64,000 nucleotides of DNA from positions 100,920 to 164,919 of the forward strand of contig CALVXB010000003.1 in NCBI GenBank assembly GCA_944368775.1. The letters are read 5' to 3'. Source of the DNA: an uncultured Clostridia bacterium. GTDB lineage: Bacteria > Bacillota > Clostridia > Christensenellales > Borkfalkiaceae. The notes beneath the pieces are model-generated. The model was not told where the DNA came from. It saw only the letters and a list, made by a program, of their open reading frames with translations, and made no database searches. Position numbers and translations under genes: made by a program. Shown here piece by piece: positions 1-8,093 of the stretch. Position 1 is the stretch's first letter. Each line of letters starts with the position of its first letter.

Positions 1-63
1 GTTCCCGAAGAGATCAGGGGGGATCTGAAGAAATACTTGCAAGAGGAAGAAGGACATGTTTAA
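1..63 (+). CDS. 3' end of an unidentified upstream gene (partial)
   Basis: An open frame enters from the left edge and ends with TAA at 61-63. Only the last 20 residues are visible, ending EEEGHV, rich in Glu and Lys and without a recognisable motif. The stop lies inside the first codons of the DAHP synthase gene (8-nt overlap), so the two are probably translationally coupled and in one operon. A shikimate-pathway role would fit the neighbour, but nothing in the fragment shows it. Confidence 0.6.
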   Translation, partial: VPEEIRGDLKKYLQEEEGHV

Positions 64-1081
64 GAGAGAAGAACTGATCCCCGCCGCAGAGGAGATCCTC
101 GCGCGGGTACCGCTGCCCAAATCGCTGCAGAAGATCAAGGCAGAGCGCGACGCGCTCGCCTCGCAGGTCATCCGCGGCGAAACGGATAAATTGCTGCTCA
201 TCATCGGCCCGTGCTCCGCGCACGAGAGCAAGCCCGTGCTCGACTACGTCGAGCGCCTCGGCAAACTCAACGAAAAGGTCAAGGACAAGATCGTCATCGT
301 CCCGCGCATCTATACGAACAAGCCGCGCACCAAGGGCGTCGGGTACAAGGGGATGTTCACCCAGCCCGACCCGCGCAGCAAGGAGGATATCCTCAAAGGC
401 ATCCTCACCATCCGCCATCTGCACATCGACGCCATCGGCGCGAGCGGGCTGTCGGCGGCGGACGAGATGCTCTATCCCGAAAACTACGCCTACATCGAGG
501 ATCTGCTCACCTACATCGCCGTCGGCGCGCGCTCGAGCGAAAACCAGATGCACCGCCTCGTCGCCAGCGGCATCGACCTGCCCGTCGGCATCAAAAACCC
601 GATGAGCGGCTCGGTGCCCGTGCTGCTCAACTCCATCTACGCGGCGCAGAGCGGCGGCCAGGTATTCAAATACCAGAATTACCAGGTCCGCACGACGGGC
701 AACGTGCTCGCCCACGCCGTGCTGCGCGGCGCAGTCGACGGCTACGGCAACGACATCCCCAACTTCCACTACGAAACGGTCATGAAGGTCATCGAGGGCT
801 ACTCGCAGACGGGGCTCAAGCACCCGGCGATCATCATCGACACCAACCACTCCAACTCGGGCAAGCAGTTCAAACAGCAGATCCGTATCGTCGAGGAGGT
901 GCTCAACAACCGCCTCTACGACCGCGACTTCAAAAAGTACGTCAAGGGCTTCATGATCGAGAGCTTTATCGAAGAAGGCAGCCAAAAAGAGGACGTCATC
1001 TACGGCAAGTCCATCACCGACCCCTGCCTGGGCTGGGAAGATACCGAGCGCCTCGTCCTCGACATCGCGAACAAAGTATAA
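56..1081 (+). CDS. aroF: 3-deoxy-7-phosphoheptulonate (DAHP) synthase, type I
   Basis: Catalyses the first step of the shikimate pathway: condensation of phosphoenolpyruvate and erythrose 4-phosphate to DAHP in the cytoplasm. The 341-residue length matches the AroF/G/H class. Visible signatures are IGPCSAHE (about 49-56) and RIYTNKPRTKGVGYKG (about 84-99), which form the PEP and metal site region; a late DTNHSNSGKQ segment is also typical. The ATG follows a purine-rich stretch and overlaps the previous stop, and prephenate dehydratase starts 10 nt after its stop, so this is an aromatic amino acid operon feeding phenylalanine. No separate ACT or chorismate mutase domain is fused. The isozyme letter is nominal; the reaction is secure. 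Confidence 0.95.
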   Translation: MFKREELIPAAEEILARVPLPKSLQKIKAERDALASQVIRGETDKLLLIIGPCSAHESKPVLDYVERLGKLNEKVKDKIVIVPRIYTNKPRTKGVGYKGMFTQPDPRSKEDILKGILTIRHLHIDAIGASGLSAADEMLYPENYAYIEDLLTYIAVGARSSENQMHRLVASGIDLPVGIKNPMSGSVPVLLNSIYAAQSGGQVFKYQNYQVRTTGNVLAHAVLRGAVDGYGNDIPNFHYETVMKVIEGYSQTGLKHPAIIIDTNHSNSGKQFKQQIRIVEEVLNNRLYDRDFKKYVKGFMIESFIEEGSQKEDVIYGKSITDPCLGWEDTERLVLDIANKV

Positions 1082-1091
1082 GGAGCACGCC

Positions 1092-1916
1092 ATGAGTCAG
1101 ATGCAGTCCGCGCCCGCCGAAAAGGTCGCCTACCTCGGCCCGGAGGGCAGCTATTCGATGCTCGCCGCGCAAAAGCTGTGCCCGCAGGCGCAGGGCGTGC
1201 CCTGCAAGAGCTTCTTTTCCGCCGTCGAAAAATTGCGGAAGGGGGAAGTCGGCAGCGCCGTGCTGCCCGTCGAAAACACGCTGCAGGGGGCGGTCACGCA
1301 AAACCTCGACCTGCTGTACGCCGCGCCATCGCTGTTTGCCGTGCGCGAGTACGTTTTGCCCATCGAGCACCGCCTCATCGCGCGCGAGGGCACGCGGCTC
1401 GAGGAGGTGCGCCGCGTCTACTCCCACCCGCAGGCCATCCTGCAATGCGGCAAATTTCTCTCCGGCGTCCTCTCGCGCGCCGCGACGATCGAAACGTCGT
1501 CGACGGCGGAGAGCCTCACGCACATCCGCGAGGCGGGCGACGCGGGCATCGTCGGCTCGCACGTGCGGGCGGCGGGCTTTTGCTTCCTCGGCGAAAACAT
1601 CGCCGACGAAAAGAAGAACTTCACCCACTTTTTGCTCGTCAAAAAGGGGAGGGAACACCTGCCCGCGTCGAGCAGCCACGTCTACTTCGCCGCGACCTGC
1701 CCGCACGAGCCGGGCGCGCTGCTCAAAATGCTGCAGATCCTCTCCGTGTACGATTTGAACATGACCAAGATCGAGTCTCGCCCCATCAAAAATTCGCCGG
1801 GAACGTACTGCTTCTTCATCGAATTTAAGGGCGACGTCGCCGACCGCCATGTGTGCGCCGCGCTCGACCGTTTGGAGGAATATACGGACGGATTCAAGCT
1901 CATCGGCTGTTATTGA
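1092..1916 (+). CDS. pheA: prephenate dehydratase with C-terminal ACT domain
   Basis: Converts prephenate to phenylpyruvate, the committed step to phenylalanine. Residues about 11-185 form the PDT domain (YLGPEGSYS near 14-22, SSTAES near 137). The usual TRF catalytic motif reads NFTHF at 176-180, keeping the Thr but replacing the Arg by His. Residues about 196-270 form an ACT domain with GALLK (208-212) and ESRP (228-231), the regions that bind phenylalanine for feedback inhibition. There is no chorismate mutase domain, so it is monofunctional. It follows DAHP synthase after 10 nt with AAGGAG as ribosome binding site. Its stop is only 4 nt before copy 1 of the interspersed repeat. Confidence 0.95.
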   Translation: MSQMQSAPAEKVAYLGPEGSYSMLAAQKLCPQAQGVPCKSFFSAVEKLRKGEVGSAVLPVENTLQGAVTQNLDLLYAAPSLFAVREYVLPIEHRLIAREGTRLEEVRRVYSHPQAILQCGKFLSGVLSRAATIETSSTAESLTHIREAGDAGIVGSHVRAAGFCFLGENIADEKKNFTHFLLVKKGREHLPASSSHVYFAATCPHEPGALLKMLQILSVYDLNMTKIESRPIKNSPGTYCFFIEFKGDVADRHVCAALDRLEEYTDGFKLIGCY

Positions 1917-1919
1917 GCG

Positions 1920-1957
1920 TTTTGCATAGTACTATGCGTGACATAGATCGCGTAAAA
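1920..1957 (+). repeat. interspersed palindromic repeat, copy 1
   Basis: TTTTGC (1920-1925) leads into the perfect palindrome GCATAGTACTATGC (1924-1937), then GTGACATA and ATCGCG. It sits between the convergent ends of pheA and the YlbJ gene and fills most of that 53-nt gap. No separate U-tailed terminator is visible there. Confidence 0.85.
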
Positions 1958-1969
1958 ACGGGGTAAAAT

Positions 1970-3082
1970 TCAAAGGAAGAGGAATAGCAGGCAAAAGGCG
2001 AATGCCGCTGCTCCCTGCGCCGCTTTGACGGCGACAAATCGCCCTGCGCGCACGCCCGCCTTTTTCAAAAAGGCGAGCTGCTGGGCGAGGATGCTCGCCC
2101 CGCCGAATGTGATCGTAAAGGCGGCAAAGGGCAGGGCCGCTTCGCCCGCGCCTGCGAGCGCCGCACAGCCGCGCGTAGATTCGATCAGTCCGCAAACCGT
2201 TCCCGCCGCGCAGCCCTCCAAGCCGAAGGGGCGCAGGCAGAGGGTAAGAAGTTCTTGCAGCGGGCGCAGCAGATACAGGTCTTCCAACACGCACAGCAGC
2301 ACGCTCGCGGCGGCGATGAAGCCGCCCACGCCGAGCACGGCGAGCACGGCATTTTGAACGACCTCGCCGAGGGAGAGTTCCTTTGCGGCCCGTTCTTTTG
2401 CGGCGGCCCGCTCCGTCGGGCGGGGCGCGCCTCGACTTGTCTGCCCGCCCGCAGGCGGGCGGGAAAAGGCGTCTTTGCGGCCGCGCGCCGACCTTCTCCA
2501 TTCAAAAAAGCGGAGGACAAAATAGACGGACAGCACGCCGAGCAGGTGCGCGGCGAGCAGCACCGCCCCCGCGCCGCCCCCGCCGAACATCCCGCTGCCG
2601 ACGGTGCCGAGCACGAACATCGGCCCCGACGTCGAGCAGAGCGCGCTCAGCCGCACCGCCTCGCCGCGGCCGATGCGCCCGCCCGCGTACAGGTCGGCGA
2701 CGGCGCGGCTGCCGACGGGATAGCCGGACAGCGCGCTCGTCAAAAATGCGCCCGCGCCCGCGGCGGACAGCCCGAGCGCGCGCAGCGGCGCGCGCAGCTT
2801 TGTTCCGATTTTTTGGGCGCAGCCTTTTTTTGAGGCGCGGCCTCCGCGCGTACGGCTTTTGTCCGCGCCGCGCAGGCCGGCCGTCGCGCCGGTGAGCAGC
2901 AGAAAGGGGAACAGCGCGGGCAGCACAGCCTTCGCCCATAGCGCGATCCCCTCCGCGCAGGCGGCGGCGCAGCGCTGCGGCCGCAGCGCGAGGAAGAGGA
3001 GCAGCAGCGCGGCCGCGCCATAGCTCAGGGCGCGCCGCCACCGCAGACAGTTCAAGATCATAGGGCTCGTCCCGGACTTCAT
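1970..3082 (-). CDS. ylbJ: YlbJ-like sporulation integral membrane protein
   Basis: A 370-residue polytopic membrane protein with nucleoside-recognition-like (Gate) repeats. Conserved family stretches are SGYPVGS (119-125), CSTSGPMFVLGTVG (149-162) and, near the C-terminus, FGGASILAQQ. In Bacillus subtilis YlbJ is needed late in sporulation; the transported substrate is unknown. A basic, low-complexity loop (about 192-233) separates the two halves. The start is the first ATG, 33 nt from the divergent patatin gene; an internal ATG at codon 8 is a possible alternative because neither has a strong ribosome binding site. It suggests a spore-forming host or a recent spore-forming ancestor. Confidence 0.85.
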   Translation of the reverse strand: MKSGTSPMILNCLRWRRALSYGAAALLLLFLALRPQRCAAACAEGIALWAKAVLPALFPFLLLTGATAGLRGADKSRTRGGRASKKGCAQKIGTKLRAPLRALGLSAAGAGAFLTSALSGYPVGSRAVADLYAGGRIGRGEAVRLSALCSTSGPMFVLGTVGSGMFGGGGAGAVLLAAHLLGVLSVYFVLRFFEWRRSARGRKDAFSRPPAGGQTSRGAPRPTERAAAKERAAKELSLGEVVQNAVLAVLGVGGFIAAASVLLCVLEDLYLLRPLQELLTLCLRPFGLEGCAAGTVCGLIESTRGCAALAGAGEAALPFAAFTITFGGASILAQQLAFLKKAGVRAGRFVAVKAAQGAAAFAFCLLFLFL

Positions 3083-3115
3083 ATCACTTAAATTTATGGA
3101 TCAAAGGGGGAATAT

Positions 3116-3907
3116 ATGCGCAAAACACTCGGCTTCGCGCTCGGCGCGGGCGGCTCGCGCGGCATCGCGCACATCGGCTTTTTGAAGGCGATGGAGGAGG
3201 AGGGCATCCGCCCGGACATGATCGCGGGCACGTCGATGGGCAGCATCGTCGGCGCCTGCTACGCCAAGGGCATGACGCCCGCAGAGATGGAAGAGGTCGC
3301 CAAAAAGCTGCGCGCGGGCGACATCTTCGACCTCGGTATCCTGCCCCTCAACACGTTGGGGCTGATGAAGTGGAACAAGGCGCGCCGCATGATCGCGGGG
3401 CTGCTCGAAGACGCGCAGTTCGAGCACCTGCAGATCCCCTTCCGCTGCGTCGCCGTCGACCTGCGCTCGGCCAAGCTGCGCCTCTTTTCGCAGGGCAGCG
3501 TCGTCGACGCGGTGCTCGCCTCCAGCTCGGCGCCCACCCTCTTCCGCCCCGTCGAAACGGAGGAGGGGCTGTTCATCGACGGCAGCATCCTCTGCCGCGT
3601 CCCCGTGCGCCAGGTGCGCGAGATGGGCGCGCAGGTGGTCGTCGCGGTGGACGTGCTGGGCGGCTGCGAGCACATCGAAAAGATCCCCAACATGATCGCC
3701 CTCATCGCGCGCGTGTACGAGATCATGGACTCCGCCCTCACCGCAACAGAGCACCGCCGCTGCCGCCGCTTCGTCGACCTCTGGCTTGAGCCGGAGCTGG
3801 GCGATATGCAGCAATTCGCATTCAAAAATTTAGACCGCGCATTGGAGGCGGGCTACGCGCTGGGCAAGCAGTACGCGCCAAAGATCCGCGCGCTGGTCGG
3901 CGAATAG
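3116..3907 (+). CDS. patatin-like phospholipase / RssA-family serine hydrolase
   Basis: A 263-residue single-domain patatin. The oxyanion-hole glycines are GAGGSRG (10-16), the nucleophile elbow is GTSMG with Ser40 (38-42), and the catalytic Asp is in DGS (155-157), giving the Ser-Asp dyad of the family. No signal peptide or membrane helix is present, so it is probably cytoplasmic and acts on phospholipids or acyl esters; the substrate cannot be read from sequence. AAGGGGG precedes the ATG. It is transcribed away from ylbJ and is followed after 95 nt by rarA. Confidence 0.9.
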   Translation: MRKTLGFALGAGGSRGIAHIGFLKAMEEEGIRPDMIAGTSMGSIVGACYAKGMTPAEMEEVAKKLRAGDIFDLGILPLNTLGLMKWNKARRMIAGLLEDAQFEHLQIPFRCVAVDLRSAKLRLFSQGSVVDAVLASSSAPTLFRPVETEEGLFIDGSILCRVPVRQVREMGAQVVVAVDVLGGCEHIEKIPNMIALIARVYEIMDSALTATEHRRCRRFVDLWLEPELGDMQQFAFKNLDRALEAGYALGKQYAPKIRALVGE

Positions 3908-4002
3908 GGGAAGAATTTTCCCCGCCGCCCCGCCGCCTGTCCGTCGCCCGCCCGCGGCGGGCGCGCTTTGCGGCGCGTTCGAGAACGCACCCACGGAGAA
4001 CT

Positions 4003-5346
4003 ATGGACCTGTTCGATTTCAACAACAACGAGGAGGGCGCCAAGCCGCTCGCAGAAAAGATGCGCGCGGAGACGCTCGACGAATTCATCGGTCAAAAGCA
4101 CATCGTCGCAGAGGGCAGCCTGCTGCGCCGCGCCATCCGCACGGACAGGCTGGGCAGCTGCATCTTCTGGGGCCCGCCCGGCTGCGGCAAGACGACGCTC
4201 GCCAACATCATCGCCAAGACGACGCGCGGCAACTTCATCAAGCTCAACGCCGTGCAGAGCGGCGTCGCCGACGTCAAAAAGGCTGTGGAGGACGCCCGCA
4301 ACGCCCTCAAACTGTACGGAAAGCGCACCTACCTGCTGCTGGACGAGTGCCACCGCTTCAACAAGACGCAGTCGGATTCCCTCCTGCCCGCCATCGAGCA
4401 GGGCACCATCCTCTTCATCGGCTCGACGACGGAAAATCCGTACGCGTCCATGACGCCCGCCATCGTCTCCCGCTGCCGCGTGTTCGAGTTCAAGCGGCTG
4501 ACGGAAGGGGAGATCGCGGGCGCGCTGCGCGCGGCGCTCACCTCGCCCAAGGGTCTGGCGGCCTACCGTGCTTCGGCGGAGGACGCGGCCATCGCGCACA
4601 TCGCGCGCACGGCGGCGGGCGACCTGCGCATGGCGTACAACGCCCTCGAGCTCGCCGTGCTCACCACCCCGCCCAAGGAGGACGGCAGTATCACCGTCAC
4701 CCTCGCCGACGCCGAGCAGTCCATCCAGCGCAAGGCGCTCTCCTACAACGAGGACGCCTACTACGACTTCCTCTCCGCCTTCTGCAAGAGTCTGCGCGGC
4801 AGCGACTCGAACGCCGCCCTCTACTACGCCTTTCGCCTGATCGAGGGCGGGTGCGACCCCATGCTCATCCTGCGCCGCCTCGTCGTGCACGCGAGCGAAG
4901 ACGTCGGCATGGCCGACCCGAACGCGCTCGTCGTCGCGACGTCCGCCATGGTCGCCTTCGAGCACCTCGGCGCGCCCGAGGGGCTCATCCCGCTCAGTAA
5001 CGCGATCGTCTACGTGTGCGAGGCGGAAAAGTCCAACTCCGTCATCCTCGCGATGGACGCCGCCAAGCGCGCCGCGCGCGAAGTGCGCGACGACGCCGTG
5101 CCGCCCTACCTCAAAGACAACTCCTACGGCAGCCGGCAGGACAAGGCGCAGAGCGCCCGCTACAAGTACCCGCACAACTACGGCGGCTGGGTGCGCCAGC
5201 AGTACCTGCCCGACTCGTTGAAAGACGAAGTCTTTTATCATCCGCAGGGCAGGGGGTACGAAAAGACGGTCGCCGAGATCCGCGCCCGCAAGGGCATGCC
5301 GACCGACGAATTGACCGATCCGCCAAAGGGCATCCCGCATCCCTGA
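4003..5346 (+). CDS. rarA: replication-associated recombination protein A, AAA+ ATPase
   Basis: RarA/MgsA is a clamp-loader-like ATPase that acts at stalled replication forks. Walker A GPPGCGKTT is at 57-65, Walker B LLLDECHRF at 111-119, and sensor 1 GSTTENPY follows; the C-terminal oligomerisation domain ending around YLPD is complete. Length of 447 residues is normal. The start MDLFDF is usual for the family, with a GGAGAAC sequence just before it. It is followed by a bidirectional terminator. Confidence 0.95.
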   Translation: MDLFDFNNNEEGAKPLAEKMRAETLDEFIGQKHIVAEGSLLRRAIRTDRLGSCIFWGPPGCGKTTLANIIAKTTRGNFIKLNAVQSGVADVKKAVEDARNALKLYGKRTYLLLDECHRFNKTQSDSLLPAIEQGTILFIGSTTENPYASMTPAIVSRCRVFEFKRLTEGEIAGALRAALTSPKGLAAYRASAEDAAIAHIARTAAGDLRMAYNALELAVLTTPPKEDGSITVTLADAEQSIQRKALSYNEDAYYDFLSAFCKSLRGSDSNAALYYAFRLIEGGCDPMLILRRLVVHASEDVGMADPNALVVATSAMVAFEHLGAPEGLIPLSNAIVYVCEAEKSNSVILAMDAAKRAAREVRDDAVPPYLKDNSYGSRQDKAQSARYKYPHNYGGWVRQQYLPDSLKDEVFYHPQGRGYEKTVAEIRARKGMPTDELTDPPKGIPHP

Positions 5347-5405
5347 CGCGCGTTTTTGCGCCGCAAGAACGCGCCCGCCGCGCGAGGATCATAAAACAAG
5401 AAAAC

Positions 5406-5445
5406 AGCCCCTGCATCTGCGATGCAGGGGCTCAAATTTTGATTT
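5406..5445. terminator. bidirectional rho-independent terminator
   Basis: A perfect 12-bp stem AGCCCCTGCATC/GATGCAGGGGCT (5406-5432) with a TGC loop is followed on the plus strand by a T-rich run and preceded by A-rich sequence that gives a U tract on the minus strand. It serves the convergent rarA and fumarase transcripts. Confidence 0.85.
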
Positions 5446-5451
5446 TTCAAG

Positions 5452-5488
5452 TTTTGCAGAGTACTATGCGTGACATAGATCGCGCAAA
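5452..5488 (+). repeat. interspersed palindromic repeat, copy 2
   Basis: TTTTGC, then GCAGAGTACTATGC (one mismatch in the left arm), GTGACATA and a right arm GCGCAAA. The outer TTTGC and GCAAA are complementary. It lies just beyond the bidirectional terminator in the rarA/fumarase convergent gap. Confidence 0.85.
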
Positions 5489-5546
5489 GTGCGGTCGCGG
5501 TGCGCCTGCTTACTCGGCCTGTTCCGCGGCCGGAAGCGGCTGCTCG

Positions 5547-6071
5547 TTACTTGCGGTAGACGCTGCCGCCCTTGCAGTCGATGGCGACGATGCAGGGGAA
5601 GTCTTGCACGGTGAAGCGGTACACCGCCTCACTGAGCAGGTCTGGGAAGGCGACGATCTCGCTCTTTTGCACGGCGTTGCCGTACAGCGCGCCCGCCCCG
5701 CCGATGGCGGCGAAGTAGACTGCGTGGTCGCGCACGACCGCCTCGCACACCTCCTCGCTGCGCTCCCCCTTGCCGATCATCCCTTTCAGGCCGAGGTCGA
5801 GCAGGCGGGGCGCAAAGGCGTCCATGCGCGCGCTCGTCGTCGGGCCGCAGCTGCCGCACGCCTTGCCGTCGGGCGCGGGGCAGGGGCCGGCATAATAGAT
5901 GGTCTCGCCGCGCAGCGAAAATGGCAGCTGTTCGCCCGCGTCCAGCATGGCGCAGATGCGCTTGTGCGCGCAGTCGCGCCCGGTCAGCAGGCTGCCCGAA
6001 AGCAGCACCCCCTCGCCCGCGCGCAGCTCTTCGATATCCGCATCCGTCAGCGGCAATGTGATCTTCTTCAT
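5547..6071 (-). CDS. class I fumarate hydratase, beta (C-terminal) subunit
   Basis: With the alpha subunit upstream this forms the oxygen-sensitive 4Fe-4S fumarase (or related L-tartrate dehydratase) that interconverts malate and fumarate. The 174-residue length and segments such as LLSGSLLTGRDCAHKRI, GPTTSARMD and GAGALYGNAV are typical of the beta swivel domain. GGGAGAACGGGAG precedes the ATG. Between it and the alpha gene is a 91-nt gap containing repeat copy 3. Fumarase is favoured over tartrate dehydratase because no tartrate genes are nearby, but sequence alone does not settle it. Confidence 0.9.
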   Translation of the reverse strand: MKKITLPLTDADIEELRAGEGVLLSGSLLTGRDCAHKRICAMLDAGEQLPFSLRGETIYYAGPCPAPDGKACGSCGPTTSARMDAFAPRLLDLGLKGMIGKGERSEEVCEAVVRDHAVYFAAIGGAGALYGNAVQKSEIVAFPDLLSEAVYRFTVQDFPCIVAIDCKGGSVYRK

Positions 6072-6095
6072 CTCCCGTTCTCCCGATTTTTCAAG

Positions 6096-6133
6096 TTTTG
6101 CATAGTACTATGCGTGACATAATTCGTCGCAAA
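6096..6133 (+). repeat. interspersed palindromic repeat, copy 3
   Basis: TTTTGC, GCATAGTACTATGC (6100-6113), GTGACATA, then ATTCGTC and GCAAA. Outer arms TTTGC/GCAAA pair. It lies in the 91-nt gap between the fumarase beta and alpha genes, both on the minus strand, so here the repeat runs against transcription. Confidence 0.85.
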
Positions 6134-6162
6134 TGGCCTCATTTTTGCCTTTTCGCGCCTGT

Positions 6163-7005
6163 TCAGATCTCCGTCTTTGCGCAGCGCATGCAGTGGCATT
6201 GGATGTTGACGGCAACGGGCAGGCCCGCGATGTGGGTGGGGGCGAGCTCGCACAGCACGCCGAGGGCGGTCACCTTTCCGCCGAATCCCTGCGCGCCGAT
6301 GCCCAGCGCATTGATCTTTTCCAGCGCTTCCGCTTCGATGGCTGCGACGTCCGCGCGCGCGTTGTGCGAGCCGAGCTCGCGCGTGAGCGCCTTTTTGGCG
6401 AGGAAGGCGCAGGTGTCGAATGTGCCGCCGATGCCGACGCCGCAGATGACGGGCGGGCAGGGCTTGCTGCCGGCGAGGCGCACCGTCTCGACGATGGCGT
6501 CGACCACCCCCGCGACGCCCTTGGCGGGGGTGAGCATATACAGCCGCGACATATTTTCGCTGCCGAACCCCTTGGGGAGAAAGGTCAGGCGGATCTTGTC
6601 GCCGGGCACGATCTCGGTATGCAGCGCGGCGGGGGTGTTGTCCGCCGTGTTTTCGCGCGTGAGCGGGTCGCATACGCTCTTGCGGAAGCGAAAGTCCGCA
6701 TACGCCTTCGCGACGGCGCAGTCGACCGCCGCGGCGAGCGGCTTGCCCTCGATGTGCACGTCTTGGCCGATCTCGGCGAGCACGACGGCGTAGCCGGTAT
6801 CCTGGCAGACGGCCATCCGCTCGGCGGCCGCCGTATCGGCGTTTTGCAGCAGGGTATCCAGCGCGAAGCGCGCCGCGCTCCCGCTCTCTTCTTGCGCCGC
6901 CGCATCCTGCATTGCGCGCGTGCAGGCGTCCGTCAGGTGCAGGCACGCCTGCCCGCAAAGCTCGTAGACCGCCCGTTCGATGGTATCCGTGTGAATGTTT
7001 CTCAT
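6163..7005 (-). CDS. class I fumarate hydratase, alpha (N-terminal) subunit
   Basis: Catalytic subunit of the two-gene class I fumarase. The 280-residue protein has the Fe-S ligand cysteines in the expected contexts: CQDTGYAVV, CGVGIGGTFD and a C-terminal NIQCHCMRC. The GGTFD and NMSRLYMLTPAKG segments are family signatures. The gene starts the fum operon; a sigma-A-like promoter lies about 45 nt upstream. Together with the beta subunit it links C4-dicarboxylate metabolism in an anaerobe, where the oxygen-labile cluster is tolerated. Confidence 0.92.
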   Translation of the reverse strand: MRNIHTDTIERAVYELCGQACLHLTDACTRAMQDAAAQEESGSAARFALDTLLQNADTAAAERMAVCQDTGYAVVLAEIGQDVHIEGKPLAAAVDCAVAKAYADFRFRKSVCDPLTRENTADNTPAALHTEIVPGDKIRLTFLPKGFGSENMSRLYMLTPAKGVAGVVDAIVETVRLAGSKPCPPVICGVGIGGTFDTCAFLAKKALTRELGSHNARADVAAIEAEALEKINALGIGAQGFGGKVTALGVLCELAPTHIAGLPVAVNIQCHCMRCAKTEI

Positions 7006-7050
7006 ATCGTACTCCGCACGGCGCGCCGTCTTGCGCGCGCCGACGGTACA

Positions 7051-7079
7051 AGTATAGCAAAAAAGTTTGAAAATCGCAA
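7051..7079 (-). promoter_or_regulatory. promoter for the fumarase operon
   Basis: On the minus strand TTGCGA (7074-7079) and TATACT (7051-7056) are separated by 17 nt. The predicted start lies about 35-40 nt before the alpha-subunit ATG. Confidence 0.7.
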
Positions 7080-7107
7080 AAAATTTCGGCGCGGGCGAAA
7101 AATTTTA

Positions 7108-7136
7108 TTTACATCGCCCGCAAATTTCTTTATAAT
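7108..7136 (+). promoter_or_regulatory. promoter placed for a leaderless mRNA
   Basis: TTTACA (7108-7113) and TATAAT (7131-7136) with a 17-nt spacer. The ATG of the next gene begins at 7143, 6 nt after the -10 box, so transcription would begin at or next to the start codon. Confidence 0.75.
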
Positions 7137-7142
7137 GAAGGC

Positions 7143-8090
7143 ATGAATACGCAAAACACGCCGTCTGCGGGCAGGGGCGGCCTGCTCGACCGGCCGCGCC
7201 CGGTCGTCGGCGGGCTCGTCTATTCGAGCGCCGTCGTCGGGCTGGTCCTCGTCTCCTTTCTCTTTTCGATCACCGTCGCCCTCATCTCGAGCGCGACGGA
7301 CACCCCCGTCGCCGACCTGCAGGCGACGGACGCCTACAAGCACCTGAGCTACCTGGTCAACCAGCTGCTCTTCCTCGCCGTCATCTTCGCCTTCGCGTTC
7401 AGCGGCAGGCAAAAGCCGCGCGACTTCGGCTTCCGCAAGGTGCGCCCGCGCTATATCCTCGTTTCGCTGCTGCTCGCCTTCGGCCTGCTGTTCAGCCTCA
7501 ACTGGGTCAACGGCCTGTTCGTGCAGCTTTTAGAATGGATGGGCTATCGGATGCCCGCATCGCAGCTCCCCTCGCTCGAGGGCGCGGGCTTTTTCGGCGT
7601 CCTGCTCGTCGTCGCGGTTCTGCCCGCGCTGTGCGAGGAGACCCTCTTCCGCGGCATCATTTTAGAGGGCATCAAAGAGCTCGGCACCGTCGCCGCCTGC
7701 CTCTTGGGCGGCCTCATTTTTTCGGTATTCCACATGAACCCGCCGCAGACCATCTACCAGTTCATCTGCGGCGCGGCGTTCACCCTGCTCGCCATCCGCG
7801 CAGGCAGCGTCTGGCCGGCGGTGCTCGCGCACTTTATCAACAATGCCGTCATCATATTCGACTCTAAGTTCGGTTTTCTCTCAAAAATTTCGGAGGGCGG
7901 CGCCATCGCCGTCTACATCGTTTCCGCCGTCTGCCTGGTCGCGGCGCTCGCATATCTCATCTTTTTCGACCGCAAGAGCGATCGCAAAAAGGAAGGGGCG
8001 ATCAAACCCTTCCTCTTCTCCGCGCTCGTCGGGCTCATCCTCTGCGCCGTGGTGTGGGTCGCCAACTTCGCGGTCGGGCTCGGGGGGTAA
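7143..8090 (+). CDS. CPBP-family intramembrane metalloprotease
   Basis: A 315-residue membrane protein of the CAAX/Abi (CPBP) type. The three motifs carrying the metal and catalytic residues are EETLFRG (165-171), FSVFHMN (193-199) and HFINN (230-234). About eight hydrophobic segments are visible. Bacterial members include proteases for bacteriocin self-immunity and regulated membrane proteolysis, but the substrate is unknown here. The ATG is 6 nt after a perfect -10 box, implying a leaderless message with no ribosome binding site. rlmH begins 3 nt after its stop. Confidence 0.88.
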   Translation: MNTQNTPSAGRGGLLDRPRPVVGGLVYSSAVVGLVLVSFLFSITVALISSATDTPVADLQATDAYKHLSYLVNQLLFLAVIFAFAFSGRQKPRDFGFRKVRPRYILVSLLLAFGLLFSLNWVNGLFVQLLEWMGYRMPASQLPSLEGAGFFGVLLVVAVLPALCEETLFRGIILEGIKELGTVAACLLGGLIFSVFHMNPPQTIYQFICGAAFTLLAIRAGSVWPAVLAHFINNAVIIFDSKFGFLSKISEGGAIAVYIVSAVCLVAALAYLIFFDRKSDRKKEGAIKPFLFSALVGLILCAVVWVANFAVGLGG

Positions 8091-8093
8091 GGG

